Shown here: positions 7,134-13,985 of the stretch, piece by piece
Layout: every line of letters begins with the position of its first letter
Numbering within the stretch: the first letter of the stretch is position 1
Program-made: the position numbers and the translations under genes
Source: DATAQC01 sp038238185
GTDB lineage: Bacteria; Actinomycetota; Acidimicrobiia; Acidimicrobiales; AC-14
Direction: 5' to 3'
Assembly: GCA_038238185.1 (NCBI GenBank)
Contig: JBBRXY010000061.1
Location: 1 to 18,715, forward strand
Length of the DNA: 18,715 nucleotides
The notes under the pieces: model-generated
The model's database searches: none
Told to the model about the DNA's origin: nothing
The model's input: only the letters and a program-made list of their open reading frames with translations

Positions 7134-7136
7134 GCT
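7105..7136 (+). promoter_or_regulatory. Possible promoter with dyad for the SAF-domain gene
   Basis: TAGGCT (7131-7136) overlaps the mtnP stop codon and resembles a -10 element. TGGACC (7108-7113), 17 nt upstream, matches TTGACA at four positions. The -35 candidate lies within a perfect dyad, CTCTGG-AC-CCAGAG (7105-7118), which might bind a regulator. It also encodes the end of mtnP, so the dyad may be chance. A start near 7143 would give a leader of about 50 nt. Confidence 0.35.
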
Positions 7137-7193
7137 TGTCGGTGCGGTTCAGCTCTTCCCCCTCGGTCGTGCCTTCCCCACCGAGGAGTCGTC

Positions 7194-7826
7194 GTGCGCC
7201 TGCACCGCCTCTCACGTTCTCCGCTGTTGTTCTGGGCCCTGGTCGCCCTGCTCGCCTTCCTGACGGCCGCCGTGGTCGGCCGCACCATGGGCCGGGCCCG
7301 GGCCGAGGCCGCTCGCTGGGGCTCCGTACGTTCGGTGACGGTGGCCACGAACGCGGTGGCCACGGGCACGGTCGTGGGTGCCGGCGACGTGGCCCTGCGG
7401 TCGATGCCGGCCGCCTTCCTGCCCGATGGCGCGGTGGGCTCCATCGACGACGTGATTGGCCACACCACCCTCGTCCCTCTGTCCCGGGGCCAGGCGGTCG
7501 TGCGGGGCGCCCTTGCTCCCTGGGGGCTCAAGGGCGTGGCCGCCCTGCTCCCGGCCGGGACCCGCGCCGTCGGGGTGCCCACGGGGACGGCCAGCCCACC
7601 CCTACACAACGGCGACGTGGTCGACGTGCTGGCCACCTTCGACCCCCAGACGGCCGGCACCGAACCCACCTTCGCCGTGGCCCAGGCCGCCCTGGTGGTC
7701 GACGTCGGCAGCGAGTCGGCCACGGTGGCCGTGAGCCCGGCCGAGGCCAACAAGATCGCCTATGCCGTGACCCACGGCGCCGTGTCACTGGCCGTCACCG
7801 CCGGACCCGCCGGCCCCGGGGGTTAG
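7194..7826 (+). CDS. Single-pass SAF-domain protein, CpaB/RcpC-like
   Basis: The 210-residue protein has one N-terminal membrane helix (about 10-30) and an extracytoplasmic SAF-like domain (about 46-105: an ATG TVVGAGDV-type strand, LPDGAV, GHTTLVPLSRGQAV). A C-terminal region follows with the SPAEANKIAYAVTHGAVSLAV pattern typical of CpaB/RcpC pilus-assembly proteins (quoted in part: AEANKIAYAVTHG). No other tight-adherence pilus genes are in the window, so a pilus role is not supported; stand-alone SAF proteins are known near fmdB genes in other actinobacteria. The GTG at 7194 has GAGGAG 5 nt upstream. The stop overlaps the convergent pmbA stop by 3 nt, leaving no room for a terminator between them. 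Confidence 0.72.
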   Translation: MRLHRLSRSPLLFWALVALLAFLTAAVVGRTMGRARAEAARWGSVRSVTVATNAVATGTVVGAGDVALRSMPAAFLPDGAVGSIDDVIGHTTLVPLSRGQAVVRGALAPWGLKGVAALLPAGTRAVGVPTGTASPPLHNGDVVDVLATFDPQTAGTEPTFAVAQAALVVDVGSESATVAVSPAEANKIAYAVTHGAVSLAVTAGPAGPGG

Positions 7827-9172
7827 GACCCGCTCAACGACATGTCGCCGACGACGAGGGTGACGCCGGCGGCCGAGCCGGGGAGCCACTCCTGGTCGGC
7901 ACCCACCGCGGCCACGTCGTGGAGCATGCGCTGGAGGGTGGAGGCCACCGTGGCCTCGCGCACCGGTTCGGCCGCCACGCCCTCGCGAACCATGAGGCCC
8001 TCGATGCCCACCGAGAAGTCGCCGCTCACCGCGCTCGACCCCGAGTGCATACCGGTGACCGACTGCACGAGCAGGCCCTCACCGAACGTGGCCAGCAACT
8101 CCTCCTGGCTGAGTTCGCCCGGGGCAAGGCTGAGGGCCCGGCTGCCGACGCCGGGGGATCCCTTGAAACCGCCCCGCACGGCCGAGCCTGTCGACGCCTT
8201 GCCCGAGCGTCGGCCCGTGTAGCTGTTGTGGAGGAAGCCGGCCACCACCCCGCCGTCGAGGAGGAGGTTGCGCCGGGTGGCCAGGCCTTCGGCGTCGAAG
8301 CGTCCGGCACCGTACGCCAAGGGGTTGGTGGGGTCGTCGACCAGGGTCAGGGAGGCGGCACCGACCACCTCTCCCTCGCGGTCGGCGAACATCGACCGGC
8401 CCTTGAGCACGGCCTCTCCCGACAGGGCCCGGGAGAGCAGCCCGAGCAAGGAGGCGGTGACGATGGGGTCGAAGAAGACCGTGAGGTGGCGTGAGGGCGG
8501 CTTGCGGGCACCCAGGAGGCGAGTGGCCCGGTGGGCGGCATCGGCCGCCGCCTTGGCCACGTCGAGGTCGCCCGGGCGGCGGGCCACCGAGTAGCCGTAG
8601 CCGGTCTGGGTCTGTTCCCCGTCGGTGGCCATGGCGTCGATGTAGACCGAGCACACCGTGCGTCGGGTCGAGGCCCGGATGCCGGCGCTCGAGGCCACCG
8701 CCGCCTCTGAGCTGACATCGTCGTAGCTCGCCGTCTCCACTCCCTTGATGCGGGGTTCGGCCGCCCGGGTGACCCGCTCCACCTCGATGGCCAGGGCCAC
8801 CTTGTCGGCCGTGGGGAAGTCGGCCAGCTCGTCATGCCACAGGTCGATTTCGGCGGGAGCCACACCGTCGGGGGCGGCCAGGCCGGCGAAGGGGTCGACG
8901 GTGCCGAATGTGGCGTTGTCGCGGGCCTCGGCCAGGGTCTCGGCGACGATCGCCTCGTCGAGAGTGGCGGCGTAGGCGAACCCCTGGCGGCCTCCGGCGA
9001 TGACGCGGATACCGATTCCCTCCGTCTCGGCCGAGGACAGCGATTCCACCTCGCCCTCGTAGGCACGCACCTCGGTGTGGCGCGACCGGGCCGTGTAGGC
9101 CTCGACCGCCTCCCCTTCACCCACCCAGCCCACAACCCGCTCGACCAGGCCCAGCAGGTCGGTATCGCTCAT
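7823..9172 (-). CDS. pmbA: PmbA/TldE-family metalloprotease partner subunit
   Basis: The 449-residue protein is the TldE/PmbA half of the heterodimeric TldD/TldE protease. That protease trims unfolded or modified peptides, including some RiPP leader peptides and microcin B17. Features seen are GIGIRVIAGGRQGFAYA near the N-terminus, a central FFDPIVTASLLGLLSRALSGEAV region (quoted in part), LLDGGVVAGFLHNSYTGRR, and a C-terminal FSVGIEGLMVREG segment. As expected for this subunit, there is no HExxxH zinc motif. Its ATG overlaps the tldD TGA by 4 nt (ATGA), so the subunits are probably made in equal amounts by coupled translation. No peptide precursor or modification enzyme is visible nearby, so the substrate is unknown. 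Confidence 0.92.
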   Translation of the reverse strand: MSDTDLLGLVERVVGWVGEGEAVEAYTARSRHTEVRAYEGEVESLSSAETEGIGIRVIAGGRQGFAYAATLDEAIVAETLAEARDNATFGTVDPFAGLAAPDGVAPAEIDLWHDELADFPTADKVALAIEVERVTRAAEPRIKGVETASYDDVSSEAAVASSAGIRASTRRTVCSVYIDAMATDGEQTQTGYGYSVARRPGDLDVAKAAADAAHRATRLLGARKPPSRHLTVFFDPIVTASLLGLLSRALSGEAVLKGRSMFADREGEVVGAASLTLVDDPTNPLAYGAGRFDAEGLATRRNLLLDGGVVAGFLHNSYTGRRSGKASTGSAVRGGFKGSPGVGSRALSLAPGELSQEELLATFGEGLLVQSVTGMHSGSSAVSGDFSVGIEGLMVREGVAAEPVREATVASTLQRMLHDVAAVGADQEWLPGSAAGVTLVVGDMSLSGS

Positions 9173-10557
9173 CGAGCGGTGCCACCCACCGTCATGGCCG
9201 ACACTCGGAGGGTCGGTTGGCCGGCCGAGACGGGGACGCCCTGGCCGTCCTTGCCGCAGGTGCCGGCCCAGGTGTCGAAGTCGTTGCCCACGGCGTCGAT
9301 GGCCTTGAGCACCTCGGGCCCGTTGCCGATGAGGTTGGCGGCCCGGACGGGCTCGGTGATCTCGCCGTTAGAGATCATGTACGCCTCGGTCATGCCGAAC
9401 ACGAAGTCTCCGGTGGTGGTGTTCACCTGTCCGCCGCCGAGCTGTACGCAGTAGATCCCGTGGGCAGTCTGGCGGATGATCTCCTCGGGGTCATCCTGGC
9501 CGGCCAGGACGTAGGTGTTCGTCATGCGCACCATCGGGAGGTGCTGGTAGCTCTGGCGACGGCCGTTGCCGGACGACTCCCGTCCCTCCTTGCGAGCCCG
9601 CAGGAAGTCCCACATGTAGTCGGTGAGGGCGCCCTCGGAGATGAGGGTGTTGCGTTGGGCCCGGTGGCCTTCGTCGTCGATGGCGTAGGTACCCCACTCG
9701 CGGCCGTACGTGCCGTCGTCGACGAGCGTCACGAGCGGACTGGCCACCATCTCTCCGACCTTGCCCCGGAACACCGATGCGTCCTTGCCCACCAGGTCGG
9801 CTTCCAGGCCGTGACCGCAGGCCTCGTGGAACAGCACCCCGCCGGCCCCCTTGCGCAGCACCACGGGCAGCGTGCCGGTGGGGGCCGGTCGGGCCTTCAG
9901 CATGGCCAGGGCCCGGCGGGCGGCCGTGCGGGCCACCTCGGTGACGTCGACATCGTCGTACATCTCGAACCCGACCGTGGCGCCCGGGCCTTCGTAGCCC
10001 GTCTGCATCCCCGTGTCGCCCGTGGCTACCGCCTGCACCATGAAGCGGGTGCGTACCTGATCGTCGGTGGCGAGGAGGCCGTCGCTGTTGGCCACCAGGA
10101 TCTGGCGCCGCCCGTCGGCATAGGACACCGAGACCTGGTGGATGGCCCCACCCTGGGAGCGAGCGGCGTCGTCGGCCGCCTCCAGGAGGTCGACCTTGGC
10201 CGACTTGGGCACGTCCTGAGGCAGGATCTCGACCTCGGAGGGCCGGTCCGGGTTACGGCGGGTGAGGGCGACCTCCCGCACGCCGCCACCGCCCCCGCGG
10301 GCGGCTGCCCCGGCGGCCGTAGCTGCGGCCGACAGGCCGCTCTCGGTGAGGTCGGAGGTGTGGGCGAACCCGGTGGTGTCGCCCCGCACGACCCGGATGC
10401 CGGCGCCCCGGTCGCGACCGGAGCTGAGCTGTTCGACCCGGCCGTCGTCGAAGTGGGCGGCCGACGACCGCCGGTCCTCGGCGAAGATCTCGGCGAAGTC
10501 GCCCCCCGTGCTCAGGGCCGTCCCGAGGACGCGCTGGGCGACGGTGTCATCGATCAT
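9169..10557 (-). CDS. tldD: TldD-family zinc metalloprotease subunit
   Basis: The 462-residue protein is the catalytic TldD subunit. It carries HEACGH (244-249), the HExxxH zinc motif in the TldD form, within FHEACGHGLEADLVGKD (quoted in part), and a late Cys (C434, in the AGTCGKDGQ segment) of the kind that completes the metal site. Other family segments are RGAGIRVVRGDTTGFAHT (50-67) and GIYCVQLGGGQVN (367-379). The ATG at 10555-10557 is chosen because the family begins there and a GGAG lies 8 nt upstream; a longer in-frame extension to 10668 is Arg/Gly-rich and crosses the promoter region. The 3' end overlaps pmbA by 4 nt. Expected cytosolic partner: PmbA encoded directly downstream. Confidence 0.94.
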   Translation of the reverse strand: MIDDTVAQRVLGTALSTGGDFAEIFAEDRRSSAAHFDDGRVEQLSSGRDRGAGIRVVRGDTTGFAHTSDLTESGLSAAATAAGAAARGGGGGVREVALTRRNPDRPSEVEILPQDVPKSAKVDLLEAADDAARSQGGAIHQVSVSYADGRRQILVANSDGLLATDDQVRTRFMVQAVATGDTGMQTGYEGPGATVGFEMYDDVDVTEVARTAARRALAMLKARPAPTGTLPVVLRKGAGGVLFHEACGHGLEADLVGKDASVFRGKVGEMVASPLVTLVDDGTYGREWGTYAIDDEGHRAQRNTLISEGALTDYMWDFLRARKEGRESSGNGRRQSYQHLPMVRMTNTYVLAGQDDPEEIIRQTAHGIYCVQLGGGQVNTTTGDFVFGMTEAYMISNGEITEPVRAANLIGNGPEVLKAIDAVGNDFDTWAGTCGKDGQGVPVSAGQPTLRVSAMTVGGTAR

Positions 10558-10603
10558 GTGGGCGTCTCCGGGCGCTCGGGGGCGGTGGGCCCGTGAAGAT
10601 TCC

Positions 10604-10609
10604 ATCCTA
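10604..10609 (-). promoter_or_regulatory. Possible -10 element of the tldD-pmbA operon
   Basis: On the minus strand TAGGAT occurs about 47 nt upstream of the tldD ATG. A transcript from near 10597 would have a 40-nt leader including the GGAG site. No clear -35 is visible at the expected distance, so the call rests on the hexamer and its position in a divergent intergenic region. Confidence 0.33.
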
Positions 10610-10642
10610 CGGGACCCGCCCCTCCTACCTGATCGGGGCGCG

Positions 10643-10648
10643 TAGTCT
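10643..10648 (+). promoter_or_regulatory. Possible -10 element of the flippase-PAP2-crtIB operon
   Basis: TAGTCT on the plus strand sits about 45 nt before the ATG at 10692 and would start a transcript near 10655. It lies back-to-back with the tldD -10 candidate 34 nt away, so the short divergent region may hold both promoters. No -35 match is evident. Confidence 0.33.
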
Positions 10649-10691
10649 GGATGTCCTGAACCAACCACGGAAGAGCCACCGGCGAACGTGG

Positions 10692-11633
10692 ATGCTGGCG
10701 CTGCGTATCACGGTGAGCGCGGTCATGCTGGGCATCCTGCTGACGCGCATCCACCTGTCGTCGCTCCTGCCCGACGGCCAGGCGTCGACCGTCCCCTGGT
10801 TGCTCGCCGCGCTCGGCATTTGGGTGGTCGTGGTGGCGCTTTCGGTCCTGCGCTGGCATCGGGTGCTGATCGGCATCGACCTGCCGGCTCCGTTGCCGGT
10901 CCTCGCGTCGCATACGCTCGCCGGTCTGTTCGTGTCCAGCTTTCTTCCGTCGACCATCGGGGGTGACTTCCTCCGCGTCGTCCGCCTCTCCTCCGACACC
11001 GGGGATGCTCCTGCGTCGTTCGCGTCCGTGGTCCTCGAGCGCCTCACCGGCTTCGTCGTCCTACCGGTCATCAGCCTGGCGGCTCTTGCCCTGAGCCCGT
11101 CGCTGGTGCACCAGGGGGCGGTTAGCAAGGTGGCCTTGGGCCTCGACGCCGTCACCCTCGTCGCCCTGGCCGGCGTCCTTGCCGCCACCGCCCACCCCAG
11201 GCTGGGTGGTCGTCTCGCCGGCCACGCTAGCTGGCTCCGTTTCGTGGGCGCCGTGCACCTGGCAATCGAGCGGATCCGTCGCCATCCCAAGGACGCGGCC
11301 GCGGTGATGCTCAGCTCCTTCGCCTACCAATTGGCGATCATCGTGGCCGCGTTCGCCGCGTCCCGGGCACTCGGGATCACGGTGGGTTGGTTGCCGCTGC
11401 TGGCCTTCATACCCGTCGTCGCCATCGCCCAGGTGCTGCCCATCTCCGTGGGTGGCCTCGGCCTGCGTGAGGGAGCGCTCGTCCTCCTGCTCACCCCATT
11501 GGGCGTGGGCGCGGGCCAGGCAACCGCTCTCGGCCTCCTCCTGTACGGGATCAACCTGGTGGTGAGCCTGGCCGGGGCACCGGCGTTCGCCATGTGGTCG
11601 AAGCCGGAGCGGGTCGCGGTCATGGCCGAATGA
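10692..11633 (+). CDS. Flippase-like membrane protein (YbhN/UPF0104, LPG-synthase transmembrane type)
   Basis: The 313-residue protein is almost entirely hydrophobic with about seven to eight membrane helices. It has the hallmark segments of the lysylphosphatidylglycerol-synthase transmembrane (UPF0104/AglD/YbhN) family: SSFLPSTIGGDFLRVVRL (82-99), SVVLERLTGFVVLP (112-125) and LPISVGGLGLREG in the C-terminal third. Members are thought to move or handle lipid-linked compounds, but few substrates are known. It lacks the soluble aminoacyl-transfer domain, so it is not a full MprF. An in-frame GTG at 10593 would add 33 residues but spans the probable promoters and has lower third-position GC, so the ATG at 10692 is preferred; the true start is uncertain. 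The stop overlaps the next ATG (ATGA). Confidence 0.83.
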   Translation: MLALRITVSAVMLGILLTRIHLSSLLPDGQASTVPWLLAALGIWVVVVALSVLRWHRVLIGIDLPAPLPVLASHTLAGLFVSSFLPSTIGGDFLRVVRLSSDTGDAPASFASVVLERLTGFVVLPVISLAALALSPSLVHQGAVSKVALGLDAVTLVALAGVLAATAHPRLGGRLAGHASWLRFVGAVHLAIERIRRHPKDAAAVMLSSFAYQLAIIVAAFAASRALGITVGWLPLLAFIPVVAIAQVLPISVGGLGLREGALVLLLTPLGVGAGQATALGLLLYGINLVVSLAGAPAFAMWSKPERVAVMAE

Positions 11634-12478
11634 CCGAGGCGCTCCCGGCCGAGGAGGTCGTTGGTCCGGCCCCGATCGAGAACCAACACGTCGACGAAAC
11701 CCCTGCCTACCCGAAACTGCGGTGGTGGAAGGAAGTGGCGGCGGCCACCCTCTTCTACGTGGTGTACAGCTTCATCCGCAACACCCAGGGCTCGGCTTCG
11801 GTCTCCAAGAGCATGGCGTTCCGGAACGCCCGGCGAATCATCGACCTGGAGGAGTTGGCCGGGCTCTATCACGAGCGCGTCATCCAGCACGCGTTCTTGC
11901 GGTTCGACACCCTTATGTCGATCTGGAACCTGTTCTACGGCACGTTCCACTTCATCATCACCGTCGGCGTCCTCGTCATCCTCTTCCGGAAGGTCCCCGA
12001 GCGCTACCGGCGGTGGCGCACGGCACTGGCCGCCACCACCGCGTTCGCCCTCGTCGGCTTCGCCCTCTATCCCCTCATGCCGCCCCGGCTCCTGCCCCCG
12101 GCCTATGGCTTTGTCGACAGCCTCAAGGCTTACGGCAGCCTCTGGTCGTTCGACTCCGGTGCCATGAACAAGATCTCCAACCAATTCGCGGCCATGCCGA
12201 GCCTGCACTTCGCCTGGGCCCTGTGGTGCATGTGTGCCCTGTTGCCCGCGCTGCGCCGGAACTGGCAGAAGGTCCTGTTGGCCCTGTACCCGGCGGTCAC
12301 GCTGTCGGCCATCGTGATCACCGGTAACCACTTCATTCTCGACGCCGCCGGCGGCGCCATTGCCGTGGGCATCGGTGTGGTCTACTCGGTTGTCGGCACC
12401 GACATCTGGTGGCGTATCCGGCCGGGCCGTCGGTCGTCGATCCCGGCGGCCTCAGGCCCCCCTTTGAGGACGCTTTGA
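11630..12478 (+). CDS. PAP2_3 (Aur1/Ipt1-type) membrane phosphatase or transferase
   Basis: The 282-residue protein has about six membrane helices and the PAP2_3 subfamily signature: NQFAAMPSLHFAWALW (184-199), containing the PSxH catalytic motif, and TGNHFILDAAGG (231-242), containing the His-x3-Asp pair. The family includes lipid phosphatases and phosphotransferases that act on lipid phosphates or diphosphates, such as inositol phosphorylceramide synthases. Here, between a flippase-like gene and crtI, a lipid or isoprenoid (di)phosphate is a reasonable but unproven substrate. The ATG at 11630 overlaps the preceding stop by 4 nt; an in-frame start at 11594 would run inside the previous gene. 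crtI starts 4 nt after its stop, so the two are probably cotranscribed. Confidence 0.83.
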   Translation: MTEALPAEEVVGPAPIENQHVDETPAYPKLRWWKEVAAATLFYVVYSFIRNTQGSASVSKSMAFRNARRIIDLEELAGLYHERVIQHAFLRFDTLMSIWNLFYGTFHFIITVGVLVILFRKVPERYRRWRTALAATTAFALVGFALYPLMPPRLLPPAYGFVDSLKAYGSLWSFDSGAMNKISNQFAAMPSLHFAWALWCMCALLPALRRNWQKVLLALYPAVTLSAIVITGNHFILDAAGGAIAVGIGVVYSVVGTDIWWRIRPGRRSSIPAASGPPLRTL

Positions 12479-12482
12479 GAGT

Positions 12483-13985
12483 GTGGCCGTGAGGGTGCTC
12501 GTGGTCGGGGCCGGGCTGGGCGGCCTCTCGGCTACGTGCCAGCTGGTCGGGAGGGGTCACGAGGTGGTGGTCCTCGAGCGGGCCGACGTGCCCGGCGGCC
12601 GGGCCGGGCTCTGGGAAGAGCAGGGCTACCGCTTCGATACCGGCCCCAGCGTGCTTACCATGACCGGCCTCATCGCCGACGCCTTCACCGCGGCCGGGGC
12701 CGACATGGCCGACCATCTCACGCTGATGCCAGTCGACCCCATGTACCGGGCCTGCTTCGCCGACGGCAGCGAAATCCGTGTCCGCCACGGCCGGGAGGCG
12801 ATGACCGAGGAGATCCGGGCCACCTGTGGAGCCGGTCAGGCCGCGGCCTTCGGGCGATTCTGCGACTGGTTGAGCGGCCTCTACCGCTTGGAGCTGCCCA
12901 ACTTCATCGACCGCAACTTCGACTCGATCTTCTCCATCGCCCGACCCATGCGGCCCCTCCTCGCCTTGGTGAAGATGGGGGGTTTCCGCAAGCTGGCCGG
13001 GGCGGTGAACTCGTACTTCTCCGACGAGCGCCTCCAGCGCCTGTTCTCCTTCCAGGCCATGTACGCCGGGCTGTCCCCGTTTGACGCCCTAGCTCTGTAC
13101 TGCGTCATCACCTACATGGACACCGTCGAGGGCGTCTTCTTCCCCGAGGGCGGCATGCACGCCGTCCCCCGGGGCCTGGCAGCCGCGGCTACCGCGGCGG
13201 GGGCCACGTTCCGGTACGGCGTTACCGTCGAGTCGGTCAACCGCTCGTCGACCGGCGTCACCGGCGTCACCCTCGCCGACGGCGAGACCATCACCGCCGA
13301 CGCCGTCGTTCTCAACCCCGACCTGCCCGTCGCCTACCGGGACCTGCTGGGTGACCTGCCCGCGCCCCGGGTGGCCCGCAAGGGCAACTACTCACCGTCG
13401 TGCGCGGTGTGGCTGGCCGGCGTGAAGGGCCCGCTGCCCGAAGGCGCGGCCCATCACAACATCCACTTCGGCAAGCAGTGGGCCGAGGCGTTCGCGGCCC
13501 TGCTCGACCGGGGCGAGCTCATGCCCGACCCCTCCATCCTCGTCAGCAGCCCGAGCGTCTCCGATCCGTCACTGGCTCCCGCCGGCCGCCGGTCGCTCTA
13601 CGTGCTGGAGCCCACCCCCAACCTCGAGGGCCGGGTCGACTGGGCCAGCCGGCGGGCCCGGTTCAAGGACGACCTGGTGGCCCGGGTGGGTGAGCTGGGC
13701 TATCCCACCGACGTCGAGGTCGAGCGCTTCGTCGACCCCTCCGACTGGGAGCGCCAGGGGATGTCGCGGGGAACCCCCTTCGCCCTCGCCCACAACTTCT
13801 TCCAGACCGGCCCCTTCCGCCCCAACAACGTCGACAAGCGCATTCCCGGAGTGGTGTTCGTGGGCTCGGGGACGGTGCCGGGCGTGGGAGTGCCGATGGT
13901 GCTGCTCTCCGGTCGCCTGGCGGCCGAGCGGGTCGACGAGCTGGCCGGCTCCATGCCCGAACGGAGTGACAGACGTTCAGGCTGA
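12483..13985 (+). CDS. crtI: Phytoene desaturase CrtI
   Basis: The 500-residue FAD-dependent protein has an N-terminal Rossmann motif VVGAGLGGLSA (7-17), the PGGRAG and YRFDTGPSVLT segments typical of CrtI-type desaturases and isomerases (about 38-60), and a C-terminal FAD-contact segment, FVGSGTVPGVGVPMVLLSG (quoted from about 458). CrtI removes hydrogens from phytoene to give lycopene or a shorter desaturation product; the number of steps cannot be read from sequence. The GTG at 12483 is used; a GTG at 12489, 7 nt after GAGAG (12477-12481), is about equally likely and gives a tidier N-terminus. The 3' end overlaps crtB by about 20 nt. CrtB, immediately downstream, makes its substrate. Confidence 0.92.
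   Translation: MAVRVLVVGAGLGGLSATCQLVGRGHEVVVLERADVPGGRAGLWEEQGYRFDTGPSVLTMTGLIADAFTAAGADMADHLTLMPVDPMYRACFADGSEIRVRHGREAMTEEIRATCGAGQAAAFGRFCDWLSGLYRLELPNFIDRNFDSIFSIARPMRPLLALVKMGGFRKLAGAVNSYFSDERLQRLFSFQAMYAGLSPFDALALYCVITYMDTVEGVFFPEGGMHAVPRGLAAAATAAGATFRYGVTVESVNRSSTGVTGVTLADGETITADAVVLNPDLPVAYRDLLGDLPAPRVARKGNYSPSCAVWLAGVKGPLPEGAAHHNIHFGKQWAEAFAALLDRGELMPDPSILVSSPSVSDPSLAPAGRRSLYVLEPTPNLEGRVDWASRRARFKDDLVARVGELGYPTDVEVERFVDPSDWERQGMSRGTPFALAHNFFQTGPFRPNNVDKRIPGVVFVGSGTVPGVGVPMVLLSGRLAAERVDELAGSMPERSDRRSG

Noticed and set aside
7800..7830. Terminator between the convergent SAF and pmbA genes
   Set aside because: The stop codons overlap and no stem with a T-run is present.
6821..8494. 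Open frame of 557 codons on the plus strand from mtnP across the SAF gene into pmbA
   Set aside because: It spans three well-supported genes in another frame and is Gly/Arg/His-rich without motifs.
9217..10596. Open frame of 459 codons on the plus strand opposite tldD
   Set aside because: It mirrors a gene with the HExxxH motif and normal length; composition is typical of an antisense frame.
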